A stretch of DNA of 62,912 nucleotides from positions 1 through 62,912 of the forward strand of contig NZ_JAAIJQ010000034.1 of NCBI RefSeq assembly GCF_010820565.1, written 5' to 3'. Under the pieces are notes generated by a model, which had not been told where the DNA came from, made no database searches, and was given only the letters and a program-made list of their open reading frames with translations. Shown here in pieces: positions 9,292 to 19,341 of the stretch (position 1 is its first letter; the number at the start of each line of letters is the position of its first letter). The stretch comes from Thiorhodococcus minor. GTDB lineage: Bacteria; Pseudomonadota; Gammaproteobacteria; Chromatiales; Chromatiaceae. The translations under genes were made by a program, and so were the position numbers.

Positions 9292-9645
9292 CCGTCGAAA
9301 CGAATCGCAATGGCGAAAGGACGCGAAGAGAACAAGGGATTTGCCGATGCATGCTCGGCTGACGATGGCCTTCTCGGCGGAAAGTGAATGACGCCAGCAC
9401 ACCCGAAGTCTCGATCCCCTCGGCGCTAAGCTGCTTCAATTCCACTGCCCACTGCCCACTGCCCACTGCCCACTGCCCACTGCCCACTGCCCACTGCCCA
9501 CTGCCCACTGCCCACTGCCAATCGCCGAGGCCTCCCCTTGTTCTCGGTCAGCCTCAGCGTCACCTCTGAGCATGACGTTCTCGATCCTGCCGGGAATGGT
9601 CGAGAATAGAGGACCCCCAGGCTAGCAGCCGAGCGCTTCCACCCC
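9292..9645. other. Intergenic gap between rng and yhdP
   Basis: About 350 bases with no gene. Its only recognisable content is the 11-copy CCACTGC array at 9442-9518; open frames through it encode a seven-residue periodic peptide dictated by the repeat and are not genes. Confidence 0.7.
9442..9518. repeat. Heptanucleotide tandem array (CCACTGC)11
   Basis: Eleven uninterrupted copies of CCACTGC between rng and yhdP. Same unit and same strand orientation as the array at 1-54. Perfect copies imply recent expansion or homogenisation. Confidence 0.97.
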
Positions 9646-12600
9646 ATGCTCCTTCTGAAACGCCTTTCGGCGCATAGCTTCCGATTCGGCTTCGGCCTCC
9701 TGATTCTCGCTGCGCTTCTGGTCAGCCTGCTCACGCTGATTCAGCCCCTCGCCAATCAATTTCGTGACGAGGTTGCGCAGCTCCTGAGCGAGCGGCTGGG
9801 CTACCAGGTCTCGATCGGCGTCATGCGGTTGAGCACGAGCGGCTTCGAGCCGCGCGTGACGCTCGAGCGCGTGCGCCTGTCGAAGCCCGGCGGCGAGCTG
9901 GCCTTGAGCCTCAAGGCCATGGAGCTGGACCTGAATTTGCCCGCGAGCTTTCGCAGCCGAGCGCCTCAGTTCGATGCCTTGACGCTAATCGGGGCGCGGC
10001 TCGTGGTCGAGCGGCTAGCGGACGGGCGCTGGCGGATTCTCGGCTTGGGGGGGCTGCGCAGCGACGATCCCAAGGCCTTGGAGCTGTTTCTGCGCCAAGG
10101 GCGGCTGAATCTTGCGGACAGCGAGGTGGTCTACGTCGATCATCTAGCCGGGGCCAAGCTGGTGCGGCTGATTGGCCTGAGGCTGAGTCTGGAGAATTCC
10201 GGGCGCCGTCATCGGCTGCGCGTCGGCGCGCGCCTGATCCCGCCAGATCCCATCCTTTCCGAGCCGTCCGGGCCTCCTGGCGCGGCGGAAGCGAGCCGGT
10301 CCGAAGGGGATCGGATCGAGGTGATCGCGAATCTCGATGGGCCGGCCGAGGATCCTCGGGCTTGGCGCGGCCGGGTCTACGCCAAGCTGGATGTCGCGGA
10401 CGCCGGCATGCTGCTGCCGTCGCACCGTCTCGACATTGGCCCCTTGGAGACCCGGGGACTCGTCCTGGAATCCTGGGCGCGGCTCGAGGCCGGCCTGCCG
10501 GATCAGGTGCTGGTCGGCGTCGCCCTGTCCGGCTTGGAGGCCACCTTGCCGCCGTTCTTGTCGGCTGGGGACGAGACTGGCGGCGCCTCGCGGCCGCTTT
10601 CCGTGAGTCGGCTGAAGGCCTGGGCGCGCCTGCGTCATCAGGCCTCCGGTTGGCAGCTGCAGCTGGCCGTGAAGGAGGCCGAGCTGGCAGGCGCCGCCTT
10701 CTCCGGCTTGAATGTCGACGCGCGGTTGACACCTGCCTGGCAGCTCGCCGGCTTGGGCGCCACGGCAGCTGAGCTGGATCTGGCCCAGGTGGCGCGGGCG
10801 CTGGCCTCCTCGCCTTGGGAGCCGCCCGGGCCGGTCCGTCAGCTGCTGGACCGCAAGCCGCGCGGCCTGGCGCGCGAGCTGGCCCTTGGGGCGGCGCCTT
10901 CCGGCGCTGGGGACGGACCCTGGGCCTGGCGCTGGCGCTTGTCGACCGAGGTTGCAGGTCTGGCGCTGGACCAAAGCGGCTCGATCCCGGGCTTCGAGGG
11001 GCTTGATGCGCGCGTAACGGCCGACGATGGCGGGGGTGAGATCCAGCTCGGCGCGCGGCAGATGACCCTGGATCTCAATCCGGTGTTCACCCTCCCGATT
11101 CCCCTGAGCCGGCTCGACGGGCAGCTCCTTTGGCATCAGGACCCGGCTGCCGGCTGGCACCTGGAGGCGCGCGACATCCTCGTGGAGAACAGAGATCTGC
11201 ATGGCAGCGCGCGCCTCAGTCTCGATCTGCCGAGCGATGGCGCCAGTCCCTTCCTCGACCTGCGTGCCAACTTCCGGGATGCGGACGCCAGCCAGACGCG
11301 CCGCTACCTTCCAGCGGGTATTCTGGTGCCTGAGCTGGTGGACTGGCTCGAGGGGGCAATTCGCGGTGGCCGCGTGACCCAGGGCGACGCCATCTTTCGC
11401 GGCCGACTGGCCGATTATCCCTTTCGCGCCAATCAGGGGCGTTTCGAGCTCCTGCTGAGGTTCCAGGACCTGCTGCTCGATTATCAAGATGGCTGGCCGC
11501 CGATCGACTCGGCGACGGGATCGCTGCGCTTCCTCAACGAGGGGTTGAGCATCCGGGTCGATGGGGGCCGGATCTACGACAGCGCCTTTTCCAACGGGCG
11601 CGCCGATATCCCCGAGCTCTGGGGCGTCCAGTCCATGCGCATCCATGGCGAAGCTCAAGGCCCCTTCAGTGATGGCAGGCGCGTGCTGAGCGAGAGCCCG
11701 CTCGCCGCCGACCTCGGGCAGCTCGCCAAGGCGCTGGAGGTTACGGGCGAATCTCGGCTTGTCCTGGACATCGATCTGCCCTTCGTCAAGGGCCGTGGCA
11801 TCGGCGTCGCGGGGCGTTTGGACTGGCCCGGCGCGGCGACCCTGGCCGTCGCCGACACACCGCTCGAGCTTTCGGATCTGACCGGCGAGGTGCGCTTCAC
11901 CGATCAGGGGCTGAGCGCGGATGACCTCGGCGCCAAGCTCTTCGGGCGCGCCCTGAAGCTTCGCATCGCGACCCAGGGTGCCGGGGATCCGCAGACGTCG
12001 CTCACCCGCATCGAGGCGCGCGCCGAGTCGCCGGTCAAGTCGCTTGCCGAGAGGTTTCCGTCGCCGATGTGGAGGCTCGCCGATGGCCGGCTCGACTGGC
12101 GGCTGGCAGTCGATTTCCGCAATCTTGACGTCAAGAAGCCCAATCTTCCGCTGGATTTCCGGTTGTCGTCCGACCTGCGCGGCCTGTCGCTCGACCTGCC
12201 CAAGCCGCTCGGCAAGTCCGCCAAGGCCGCGCGCGAGCTGGAGCTGGAGGGCGCCTTGATCCCAGGCCGCTCATTGACGCTCGTCGGGCACTTGGGTGAG
12301 CTGGGAGGCAATTTCCGCTTCGATCTGGCTAAGCCGCGCGCGCGGCTCGCGGGAGGGCGGCTCAGGCTGGGCGCAAGGTCGGCGCCGGCGCCGACCGCGT
12401 CCGATCTGGTGCTCGACGGGTCGGTGTCGGCGCTCGACCTGGACGCTTGGATCAAGTGGGCGGATGCTCAGGAGGCTGACGCCGGGCCTGGTGTGGCCGG
12501 GGCTGCCTTCCGTCTCGACCTGGAGGCCGGCGAGCTTGGGCTCGCCGGCCTGGGGCTGAAGGGCGCCCGCCTGGGACTGGAGCCGGAGGGCGGCGGCTGG

Positions 12601-13686
12601 CAGGTCCGCTTGAGCGCGGTCGGGCTGAGCGGGCGAATCGAGGTGCCGCCCAAGGGTGACGGGCGTCCGCTGGGGCTGAGCTTCGCGAGCCTGGACCTCG
12701 AGGCCCTGCGAGGCGCGGCGAAGGCCTCCGACAAGCCAGCTGAGGTGCGCATGGAAAAGCTGCCCTCGCTGGATGTGCGGGTCGCCGAGCTGCGCTGGGG
12801 CAAGGCCTTGCTGGGCTCTCTGGACCTGAGTCTGCGCAATGAGCTGTCGGCTAGCAATGGGGCGTCGCGTCTCAGTGTCCCGAAGATCGAGCTCGCCGGG
12901 CCAGGGCTGCTCGCCCTGCGGGGCGAGGGCGGTTGGGAGCCAGGTGTCGAGCGTGGGCGAAGTCGCGTGGATCTCCACATCGAGACCCCAGATCTCGGGC
13001 GTCTGCTGACCGAGCTGACCGACCGGAAGCTCCTGGAGGCCGTCGACGCCTCGGCCCAGGTGAGCCTGAGCTGGCCGGGACCGCCGACGGATTTCGCGCT
13101 GCCCTTCGCCGCCGGGTCCATCGGTCTGGAGGTCGGCAAGGGCCGCTTCCTGGAAGTCGAGCCGGGCGTCGGCAGACTGCTCGGCTTCTTGAACTTCAGT
13201 GCCCTGGGGCGTCGGCTCGCGCTTGATTTCAGCGATCTATACGGGCAGGGCCTGGCGTTCGAGCAGGTGACGGGAAAGGTGGCGATCGATCGGGGAAAGG
13301 CCAGGTTCGAGGGTTTCGTGATCGATGGCCCGGCCGGCAAGGTCATGGTCGCCGGCTCGACGGATCTGCGCTCCGAGCAGTTCGATCAGACCGTAACCGT
13401 GGAGCCCAAGCTCGGCTCGAGCGTCGCCCTGGCCAGCGCGGTCGCGGGCGGACCCGTGGTGGGCGCGGCCGTCTACCTGGTCGACCGCGTGGCGGGCAAC
13501 CCGATCAATCGCCTGGCGCGCTACCAGTACAAGGTCAGTGGACCCTGGGGACAGCCCGAGCTGACACGGGTCGGCTGGGAGCCCTTGGTCAACCGGGGGG
13601 TGCTGGCGCCTCAGCAGGGCGCGAGCCGAGACGAGGGGGGCGCTCGGCCGAGGCGCGAGACCAATCACTTTCTGGACATCGAATGA
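9646..13686 (+). CDS. yhdP: YhdP-family AsmA-like lipid-transfer protein
   Basis: 1346-residue inner-membrane-anchored periplasmic protein of the AsmA-like family (YhdP/TamB/YdbH group). These proteins form long beta-rich bridges that carry phospholipids from the inner to the outer membrane. One N-terminal membrane helix (about residues 14-35, FGFGLLILAALLVSLLTLI) is followed by a very long repetitive beta-rich periplasmic region (VTLERVRLSKPGGELALSL and similar) and an AsmA2-type C-terminal part (GSIGLEVGKGRFLEVEPGVG, then LLGFLNFSALGRRLALDFSD). Length agrees with E. coli YhdP (about 1266). Position between rng and tldD is conserved in gammaproteobacteria. ATG start. Confidence 0.93.
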   Translation: MLLLKRLSAHSFRFGFGLLILAALLVSLLTLIQPLANQFRDEVAQLLSERLGYQVSIGVMRLSTSGFEPRVTLERVRLSKPGGELALSLKAMELDLNLPASFRSRAPQFDALTLIGARLVVERLADGRWRILGLGGLRSDDPKALELFLRQGRLNLADSEVVYVDHLAGAKLVRLIGLRLSLENSGRRHRLRVGARLIPPDPILSEPSGPPGAAEASRSEGDRIEVIANLDGPAEDPRAWRGRVYAKLDVADAGMLLPSHRLDIGPLETRGLVLESWARLEAGLPDQVLVGVALSGLEATLPPFLSAGDETGGASRPLSVSRLKAWARLRHQASGWQLQLAVKEAELAGAAFSGLNVDARLTPAWQLAGLGATAAELDLAQVARALASSPWEPPGPVRQLLDRKPRGLARELALGAAPSGAGDGPWAWRWRLSTEVAGLALDQSGSIPGFEGLDARVTADDGGGEIQLGARQMTLDLNPVFTLPIPLSRLDGQLLWHQDPAAGWHLEARDILVENRDLHGSARLSLDLPSDGASPFLDLRANFRDADASQTRRYLPAGILVPELVDWLEGAIRGGRVTQGDAIFRGRLADYPFRANQGRFELLLRFQDLLLDYQDGWPPIDSATGSLRFLNEGLSIRVDGGRIYDSAFSNGRADIPELWGVQSMRIHGEAQGPFSDGRRVLSESPLAADLGQLAKALEVTGESRLVLDIDLPFVKGRGIGVAGRLDWPGAATLAVADTPLELSDLTGEVRFTDQGLSADDLGAKLFGRALKLRIATQGAGDPQTSLTRIEARAESPVKSLAERFPSPMWRLADGRLDWRLAVDFRNLDVKKPNLPLDFRLSSDLRGLSLDLPKPLGKSAKAARELELEGALIPGRSLTLVGHLGELGGNFRFDLAKPRARLAGGRLRLGARSAPAPTASDLVLDGSVSALDLDAWIKWADAQEADAGPGVAGAAFRLDLEAGELGLAGLGLKGARLGLEPEGGGWQVRLSAVGLSGRIEVPPKGDGRPLGLSFASLDLEALRGAAKASDKPAEVRMEKLPSLDVRVAELRWGKALLGSLDLSLRNELSASNGASRLSVPKIELAGPGLLALRGEGGWEPGVERGRSRVDLHIETPDLGRLLTELTDRKLLEAVDASAQVSLSWPGPPTDFALPFAAGSIGLEVGKGRFLEVEPGVGRLLGFLNFSALGRRLALDFSDLYGQGLAFEQVTGKVAIDRGKARFEGFVIDGPAGKVMVAGSTDLRSEQFDQTVTVEPKLGSSVALASAVAGGPVVGAAVYLVDRVAGNPINRLARYQYKVSGPWGQPELTRVGWEPLVNRGVLAPQQGASRDEGGARPRRETNHFLDIE

Positions 13687-13977
13687 GGCTGCCGGGGAGG
13701 CGCTGGCTCGATGCCATCCTGACAGATCCGCCGACGCGCCTGTCGAGACCCCGAGTTCCTGTGCTGGTCGAAGTGGTGGTATGGTTACAACAGAGCGAGC
13801 AGGGAAGCCGGCGCCATGCGTCCTTCGTTCTTGCTGGCCAGGCAGGCGCGAGCCGCGTCGAGACGGCGTCCCATTCATGAAGAAGGCCGCCCCCTGGCGC
13901 CGCTACCGTCGGCATGATCCCATGAATTGGAAACTGCGCGAGCTGCAGCTAGGCCCGCGCTGCACTCACTGAGCATC

Positions 13978-14808
13978 ATGAAAGAAAAGTACAAGGTCGG
14001 CGCGGTCCAGATGGCGACCGGGCCAAACGTGAGCGCGAATCTCTTCGAGGCCGAGCGCCTCATCAAGGAGGCTGTGGAAGACGGTGCGCGCCTGGTCGTC
14101 CTCCCCGAGAACTTTGCCTTCATGGGCAAGGAAGACTCCGATCAGCTCGCGGTCAGAGAGGCCGATGGCGACGGTCCCCTGCAGTCCTTTCTGGCGCGCG
14201 TGGCCAAGCAGCATGGCGCCTGGCTGGTCGGCGGGACCATTCCCATGGTGGCCAGCGACCCGGAGAAGGTCCGCTCCGCCTGCCTGGTCTTCGACGACCA
14301 GGGCCAGCGGGTCGCGCGCTACGACAAGATCCATCTGTTCGACGTCAACCTGCCCGGGGTGGACGAGCGCTACCGCGAGTCGGCCATCATCGAGGCCGGC
14401 GATGCGATGGTCGTCGTCGACAGCCCCTTCGGCCGGCTCGGGATCGCCGTCTGCTACGATCTGCGCTTCCCCGAGATGTTTCGCCAGATGCTGGATAGCG
14501 GGGTCGAGATCCTCGCGATCCCCTCGGCCTTCACCGCCATCACCGGCAAGGCCCACTGGGAGCCGCTGGTGCGCTCGCGCGCCATCGAGAATCTGGCCTA
14601 TGTCGTCGCCGCGGCTCAGGGCGGCTTTCACCTCAACGGGCGGGAGACGCATGGACATAGCATGGTCGTGGATCCCTGGGGAACCATCCTGGCGCAGGTG
14701 CCGCGCGGCAGTGGCTACGTCTGCTCGTCGCTCGACCGGGAGTTCCAGGATTCGGTGCGTCGCAGCTTCCCGACCATCCACCACCGTCGTTTGAAATGCG
14801 GTGTCTGA
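13978..14808 (+). CDS. Nitrilase-superfamily amidohydrolase (Nit1-like)
   Basis: 276-residue carbon-nitrogen hydrolase. The catalytic triad is visible: Glu in VVLPENFAFMG, Lys in RYDKIHLFDVNLPG and Cys in GIAVCYDLRFPEMFR. The IHLFDV and CYDLRFPE patterns are those of Nit1-type enzymes, which repair metabolism by hydrolysing deaminated glutathione; the substrate here is inferred, not shown. ATG 13978 was chosen because KYKVGAVQMATGP is the conserved N-terminus; the frame extends 17 codons upstream without similarity. It lies between yhdP and tldD, a frequent arrangement. Confidence 0.9.
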   Translation: MKEKYKVGAVQMATGPNVSANLFEAERLIKEAVEDGARLVVLPENFAFMGKEDSDQLAVREADGDGPLQSFLARVAKQHGAWLVGGTIPMVASDPEKVRSACLVFDDQGQRVARYDKIHLFDVNLPGVDERYRESAIIEAGDAMVVVDSPFGRLGIAVCYDLRFPEMFRQMLDSGVEILAIPSAFTAITGKAHWEPLVRSRAIENLAYVVAAAQGGFHLNGRETHGHSMVVDPWGTILAQVPRGSGYVCSSLDREFQDSVRRSFPTIHHRRLKCGV

Positions 14809-14892
14809 GGCCGCAGTCTTCAGTCAACACGATCATTAGGCTAGCTATCAGAGCTGACGCTTATCATTCCGCCGAGCACTCAGACGTTCACC

Positions 14893-16335
14893 ATGACTGA
14901 TCCCATCGCTATCGCCCGCGACAGTATCCTGGCACCGGCCGGCCTGGCCGAGTCGGATCTCGACCGCCTGCTCGGGACCCTGACCAGTGCCTCCATCGAC
15001 GCGGCGGACATCTACTTCCAATACAGCCGGCTGCAATCCTGGGTGCTCGAGGACGGTATCCTCAAGGACGGCAGCTTCAGCATCGAGCAAGGGGCCGGGC
15101 TGCGCGCCGTGAGCGGCGAGAAGACCGGCTTCGCCTATTCGGACGAGCTGCATTTTCCCGCGTTGGCGCAAGCCGCCGAGGCGGCGCGCGCCATCGCACG
15201 CAGCGGTCAGGAGGCTCGCGTCCAAGTCGGCAAGGCGCCGATGGAGCGCCGCCTCTACGACCCGCTGAACCCGATCGAAAGCCTGCCCGATCAGGACAAG
15301 GTCGCGCTCCTGCAGCGCGTGGACGCCGAGGCGCGACGCCAGGATCCGCGCGTGCGGGAAGTCGTCGCCAGCCTGGTCGCGGTGCAGGACACCGTCATGG
15401 TGCTCGCGGACGACGGCACCCTAGCCGCGGACGTGCGGCCGCTGGTGCGTATGAGCGTGAGCGTGATCGCGGAAGACAATGGCCGTCGTGAGCAAGGCGC
15501 CAGCGGTGGCGGGGCCCGAGCCGATCTGGGCTATTTCCTGCTGGAAGACCGTGCCCTCGGCTTCGCCCGCGAGGCCGTGCGGCTCGCGCTCACCAACCTC
15601 GAGGCGGTGGATGCGCCGGCCGGCAGCATGACCGTCGTTCTGGGCGCCGGCTGGCCGGGCGTGCTGCTCCACGAGGCCGTCGGACACGGGCTCGAGGGCG
15701 ACTTCAACCGCAAGGGCAGCTCGGCCTTCGCCGGCCGCATCGGCGAGCGGGTCGCCGCCAAGGGCGTGACCGTGGTCGATGACGGCACCTTGCCGGGGCG
15801 TCGCGGCTCCCTGAACATGGATGACGAGGGCACGCCGACCCAGAACACCACCCTGATCGAGGACGGCATCCTGCGCGGCTACATGCAGGACAAGCTCAAC
15901 GCCCGTCTGACCGGCTCCAAGCCCACTGGCAACGGACGGCGCGAGTCCTACGCACACCTGCCCATGCCGCGGATGACCAACACCTATATGCTCGCGGGCG
16001 AGCGCGATCCGGAAGAGATTATCGCCTCGGTCGATAAGGGGCTCTACGCCGTCAATTTCGGCGGCGGCCAGGTCGATATTACCTCCGGCAAGTTCGTCTT
16101 CTCCGCCAGCGAGGCCTACATCATCGAGAAGGGTCAGCTCGGCCGTCCGGTCAAGGGCGCGACCCTGATCGGCAACGGGCCAGACGTGCTCACCCGCGTC
16201 AGCATGATCGGCAACGACCTCAAGCTCGATGAAGGTGTCGGCACCTGTGGTAAGGAAGGGCAGAGCGTTCCTGTCGGCGTCGGGCAGCCCACCCTGAAGA
16301 TCGACTCCCTGACCGTCGGCGGAACCAGCAAGTGA
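14893..16335 (+). CDS. tldD: Metalloprotease TldD
   Basis: 480-residue zinc metalloprotease subunit. With PmbA/TldE it forms a heterodimer that trims peptides, including microcin B17 and the CcdA antitoxin in E. coli. The HExxxH zinc motif is present ([14 protein letters not shown]), and [17 protein letters not shown] and [17 protein letters not shown] are family signatures. Length equals E. coli TldD (481). Its partner pmbA starts 92 bases downstream, beyond an ACACCTG array, so the two subunit genes are adjacent. ATG start. Confidence 0.96.
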   Translation: MTDPIAIARDSILAPAGLAESDLDRLLGTLTSASIDAADIYFQYSRLQSWVLEDGILKDGSFSIEQGAGLRAVSGEKTGFAYSDELHFPALAQAAEAARAIARSGQEARVQVGKAPMERRLYDPLNPIESLPDQDKVALLQRVDAEARRQDPRVREVVASLVAVQDTVMVLADDGTLAADVRPLVRMSVSVIAEDNGRREQGASGGGARADLGYFLLEDRALGFAREAVRLALTNLEAVDAPAGSMTVVLGAGWPGVLLHEAVGHGLEGDFNRKGSSAFAGRIGERVAAKGVTVVDDGTLPGRRGSLNMDDEGTPTQNTTLIEDGILRGYMQDKLNARLTGSKPTGNGRRESYAHLPMPRMTNTYMLAGERDPEEIIASVDKGLYAVNFGGGQVDITSGKFVFSASEAYIIEKGQLGRPVKGATLIGNGPDVLTRVSMIGNDLKLDEGVGTCGKEGQSVPVGVGQPTLKIDSLTVGGTSK

Positions 16336-16388
16336 GCTGCCGCGCGCCCTTCCGTAGCGAGAGCCGGAGGCGCACGAGAGGACAATCC

Positions 16389-16419
16389 ACCTGACACCTG
16401 ACACCTGACACCTGACACC
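16389..16419. repeat. Heptanucleotide tandem array ACACCTG (about 4 copies) before pmbA
   Basis: A partial copy (acctg), three full ACACCTG copies and a partial (acacc). The array ends 8 bases before the pmbA ATG, where a Shine-Dalgarno sequence would normally lie; none is visible. The same unit precedes aceK at 46773-46814. Confidence 0.93.
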
Positions 16420-16427
16420 CGGACCCC

Positions 16428-17777
16428 ATGCCTACCGCGACCATCGAAAACACCGAGGAGCGCCTGGCGCGCCTGCAAGAGACTATCGACGACCTGCTCA
16501 AGGAGGCCAAGCGTCAGGGCGCGAGCGCGGCGGAAGCCTCGGTCGGCAGCAGCTCCGGGCTGGAGGTGACCGTGCGCCTCGGCGAGGTCGAGACCGTCGA
16601 GCACACCCGTGACAACGGGCTCGGCGTGACGGTCTATTTCGGTCACCGCAAGGGCTCGGCCAGCACCTCCGACCTGAGTCCGGCCGCTGTGCGCGACGCG
16701 GTCCAGGCCGCTTGCGCCATCGCCCAGCACACCCAGGAAGACCGCTGCGCCCATCTGGCCGATCCCGATCTCTTGGCGACCGAGGTCCCTGATCTCGATC
16801 TCTGCCACCCCTGGGCGATCGAAGTCGAGGAGGCGATCCAGCTCGCCGTGGCCTGCGAAGACGCGGCGCGTGGCTTTGATCCGCGCATCGTCAACTCCGA
16901 AGGCGCGAGCCTGTCGACCGGCTTTGGCATCCATGTCGCCGGCAACAGCAACGGCTTCATGGGCGGCTATCCAACCACGCGTCACAGTCTCAACTGCGCA
17001 GTCATCGGCCAGGAAGCGGACATGATGCAGCGCGACTACTGGTGGACCACCGCGCGCGCCGCCTCCGACCTGGATTCGGCGCGCTCGGTCGGCGAGCGTG
17101 CCGCCGAGCGAACCGTCTCGCGCCTCGGCGGGCGTCGCCTGGGCACCTGCGAGGCGCCCGTGCTCTTTCGCGCAGAGGTTGCGACCGGGCTGCTGCGGAG
17201 CCTGGTCTCCGCCATCAACGGCAGCAGCATCTACCGCCGCTCCAGCTTCCTGCTCGATCAGGTTGGCGAGCGCATCTTCCCCGACTTCGTGCGCATCTAT
17301 GAAGAGCCTCACCTGCTGCGCGGGCTTGCGAGCGCTCCCTACGACGGCGACGGCGTCGCCACTCGCCCCAAGGATCTGGTGACCGAGGGCGTGCTCCAGA
17401 CCTATGTGCTGGACGCCTACTCGGGGTGTCGTCTGGGCTTGCCCACCACGGGCAATGCTGGAGGTGTGCGCAACCTGCGCATCGAGATGGGCGACAAGGA
17501 CCGCCAGGCCATGCTCCGCGAGCTGGGCACGGGTCTGCTGGTCACAGAGCTCATGGGGCACGGCGTCAACGCCGTCACCGGCGACTATTCGCGCGGCGCC
17601 TCGGGCTTCTGGGTGGAGAATGGCGAGATCCAGTACCCGGTCGAGGAGATCACCATCGCGGGCAATCTCAAGAAGATGTTTGCGGGGCTGGTCGCCGTGG
17701 GCAACGATTGCGACTTCCCCGGCAGCACTCGCACCGGCTCCTGGCTCATCGACCGCATGACCATCGCCGGGGAGTAG
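16428..17777 (+). CDS. pmbA: Metalloprotease regulatory subunit PmbA/TldE
   Basis: 449-residue partner of TldD. It shares the TldD/PmbA fold but lacks the HExxxH zinc site, as expected for the non-catalytic subunit. Recognisable stretches are AAEASVGSSSGLEVTVRLGE, VHVAG-type NSNGFMGGYPTTRHSL near residue 185, NAGGVRNLRIE and the conserved end LMGHGVNAVTGDYSRGASGF followed by VGNDCDFPGSTRTGSWLIDRM. ATG 16428 gives the usual length (E. coli 450). Unusual point: a heptanucleotide array sits directly upstream instead of a purine-rich ribosome-binding site. Confidence 0.95.
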   Translation: MPTATIENTEERLARLQETIDDLLKEAKRQGASAAEASVGSSSGLEVTVRLGEVETVEHTRDNGLGVTVYFGHRKGSASTSDLSPAAVRDAVQAACAIAQHTQEDRCAHLADPDLLATEVPDLDLCHPWAIEVEEAIQLAVACEDAARGFDPRIVNSEGASLSTGFGIHVAGNSNGFMGGYPTTRHSLNCAVIGQEADMMQRDYWWTTARAASDLDSARSVGERAAERTVSRLGGRRLGTCEAPVLFRAEVATGLLRSLVSAINGSSIYRRSSFLLDQVGERIFPDFVRIYEEPHLLRGLASAPYDGDGVATRPKDLVTEGVLQTYVLDAYSGCRLGLPTTGNAGGVRNLRIEMGDKDRQAMLRELGTGLLVTELMGHGVNAVTGDYSRGASGFWVENGEIQYPVEEITIAGNLKKMFAGLVAVGNDCDFPGSTRTGSWLIDRMTIAGE

Positions 17778-17797
17778 GCTTAGAGCCGCCAGCCGCG

Positions 17798-17823
17798 TGG
17801 GAGCGCCGCCCCGGCGCGACGAG
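17798..17823. repeat. REP-like palindromic element
   Basis: A 26-base element starting GTGGGAGC and ending GCGCGACGA, with a GCGCCG/CGGCGC stem around a CCC loop. A sister copy at 59274-59299 differs at paired stem positions while keeping the hairpin. It resembles the GTGGGAGCGGC-type REP elements of gammaproteobacteria. It sits between pmbA and serB. Confidence 0.6.
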
Positions 17824-17961
17824 GCCTGCTCCGAACGTCCCAGTCCAGGTGCGTCGCCGCTACGAGGCTCACGCCAAGCGCCATCGCGGATCCTGCCGGG
17901 CAGCAGGGCATCGATGGCTCTACAATAGGTGGCCTTTTCTCAGCCCGCCCAGAGCCCTCCG

Positions 17962-19212
17962 ATGAGCGAAATCGTCCTGATCAACGTCACGGGTGAGGAC
18001 AGGCCCGGTATTACCGCGGCCCTCACCAAGATCCTCGCCCGGTTCCACGTTCCCATCCTCGACATCGGTCAGTCGACCATCCACAACGCCCTCGCACTCG
18101 GTCTGCTCGTCGAGCTGCCGCGCGAGGGCGGCGACTGCGGCGTCTTTCGCGAGCTGCTCTTCTGCGCCCACGGAATGGGCCTGGATATCCGCTTCACGCC
18201 GATCGACGCGGACGACTACGAGGGCTGGGTGCTCGATCAGGGCCAGCCGAGACACATCCTCACGCTCCTTGGGCGCGAGATCGACGCCGAGCACATCGCC
18301 CGGGTCTCCACGGCCGTCGCCGAGCGTGGCCTCAATGTCGACCGCATCGTTCGCCTGACCGGGCGGATCTCCCGCCGCGAAGAGCGCCCACACCCGCTCG
18401 CCTCGGTCGAGCTCTCGGTGCGCGGTGCCGTCGACGAGCTGGCCGAGCTGCACGCCGCGCTCCTGGCGCTGGGGCAGAGCATGGATGTCGACGTCTCCGT
18501 TCAGGAGGACGACATCTTCCGGCGCAACCGTCGTTTGGTCTGCTTCGACATGGACTCGACCCTGATCCAGACCGAGGTCATCGACGAGCTGGCCGCGGTC
18601 GCCGGGGTGGGAGATCAGGTCGCGGCCATCACCGAGCTCGCCATGCGCGGCGAGCTGGACTTCCAGGAGAGCTTCCGCCGCCGCATGGCCCTGTTGGAGG
18701 GCCTCGACGAATCCGTCCTCGCCGGCATCGTCGAGCGTCTGCCCATCACCGAGGGCGCGGACCGGCTCATCGCCAGCCTCAAGCAGCTCGGCTACAAGGT
18801 CGCCATCCTCTCCGGCGGCTTCACCTACTTCGCCGAGCACCTGCAGCGCCGCTTCGGGGTGGACTACGTCTATGCCAACCGGCTCGAGTTCCAGGACGGC
18901 AGGCTCACAGGTCAGGTTTCCGGCGATATCATCGACGGCAAGCGCAAGGCCGAGCTGCTGCGCGAGATCGCCGCGCGCGAGGGCATTCGGCTCGAGCAGG
19001 TCATCGCCGTCGGCGATGGCGCCAACGACCTCCCCATGCTCTCCATCGCCGGCCTCGGCATTGCCTTCCATGCCAAGCCCATCGTCACCCAGCAGGCGCG
19101 CCACGCCATCGCCAACGTCGGGCTGGACGGTATCCTCTACCTGCTCGGCATGCGGGACCGGGATGTCGAGAGCCTCCAGCTTCCAGCTCCCAGCACCCAG
19201 CGCTCGGCCTGA
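17962..19212 (+). CDS. serB: Phosphoserine phosphatase with N-terminal ACT domains
   Basis: 416-residue HAD-superfamily enzyme for the last step of serine synthesis (phosphoserine to serine). The N-terminal part has two ACT-like ligand-binding domains (LINVTGEDRPGITAALTKIL at the start; a second from about residue 95), which may sense serine. The catalytic domain starts with the HAD motif CFDMDSTLIQTEVIDELA, followed by ILSGGFTYFAE and the metal-binding AVGDGANDLPMLSIAGLGIA. ATG 17962 was chosen because SEIVLINVTGEDRPG is the conserved start. The gene is longer than E. coli SerB (322) because of the double ACT module. It converges on nhaD. Confidence 0.94.
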   Translation: MSEIVLINVTGEDRPGITAALTKILARFHVPILDIGQSTIHNALALGLLVELPREGGDCGVFRELLFCAHGMGLDIRFTPIDADDYEGWVLDQGQPRHILTLLGREIDAEHIARVSTAVAERGLNVDRIVRLTGRISRREERPHPLASVELSVRGAVDELAELHAALLALGQSMDVDVSVQEDDIFRRNRRLVCFDMDSTLIQTEVIDELAAVAGVGDQVAAITELAMRGELDFQESFRRRMALLEGLDESVLAGIVERLPITEGADRLIASLKQLGYKVAILSGGFTYFAEHLQRRFGVDYVYANRLEFQDGRLTGQVSGDIIDGKRKAELLREIAAREGIRLEQVIAVGDGANDLPMLSIAGLGIAFHAKPIVTQQARHAIANVGLDGILYLLGMRDRDVESLQLPAPSTQRSA

Positions 19213-19284
19213 CGAAGCGCGCTTTCACCGTCTCCGGAGGCCAGCAAGACATTGCGCCCTTCTGGGGCGCATTGTCTCGTAGCG

Positions 19285-19340
19285 CTGGCGGCTGGCGGCT
19301 GGCGGCTGGCGGCTGGCGGCTGGCGGCTGGCGGCTGGCGG
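19285..19340. repeat. Heptanucleotide tandem array (CTGGCGG)8
   Basis: Eight perfect CTGGCGG copies in the convergent gap between serB and nhaD. One base separates the array from the nhaD stop codon (TAA on the minus strand, 19342-19344). A third unit type with the same period of 7. Confidence 0.96.
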
Positions 19341-19341
19341 C

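Noticed and set aside
8814-9362. Frame within rng ending in the intergenic gap
   Set aside because: Out-of-frame shadow of RNase G.
9442-9518. Possible CRISPR array
   Set aside because: Unit is 7 bases with no spacers; a simple tandem repeat.
9384-9569. Small frame with a seven-residue periodic peptide
   Set aside because: Periodicity is imposed by the CCACTGC array; not a repeat protein.
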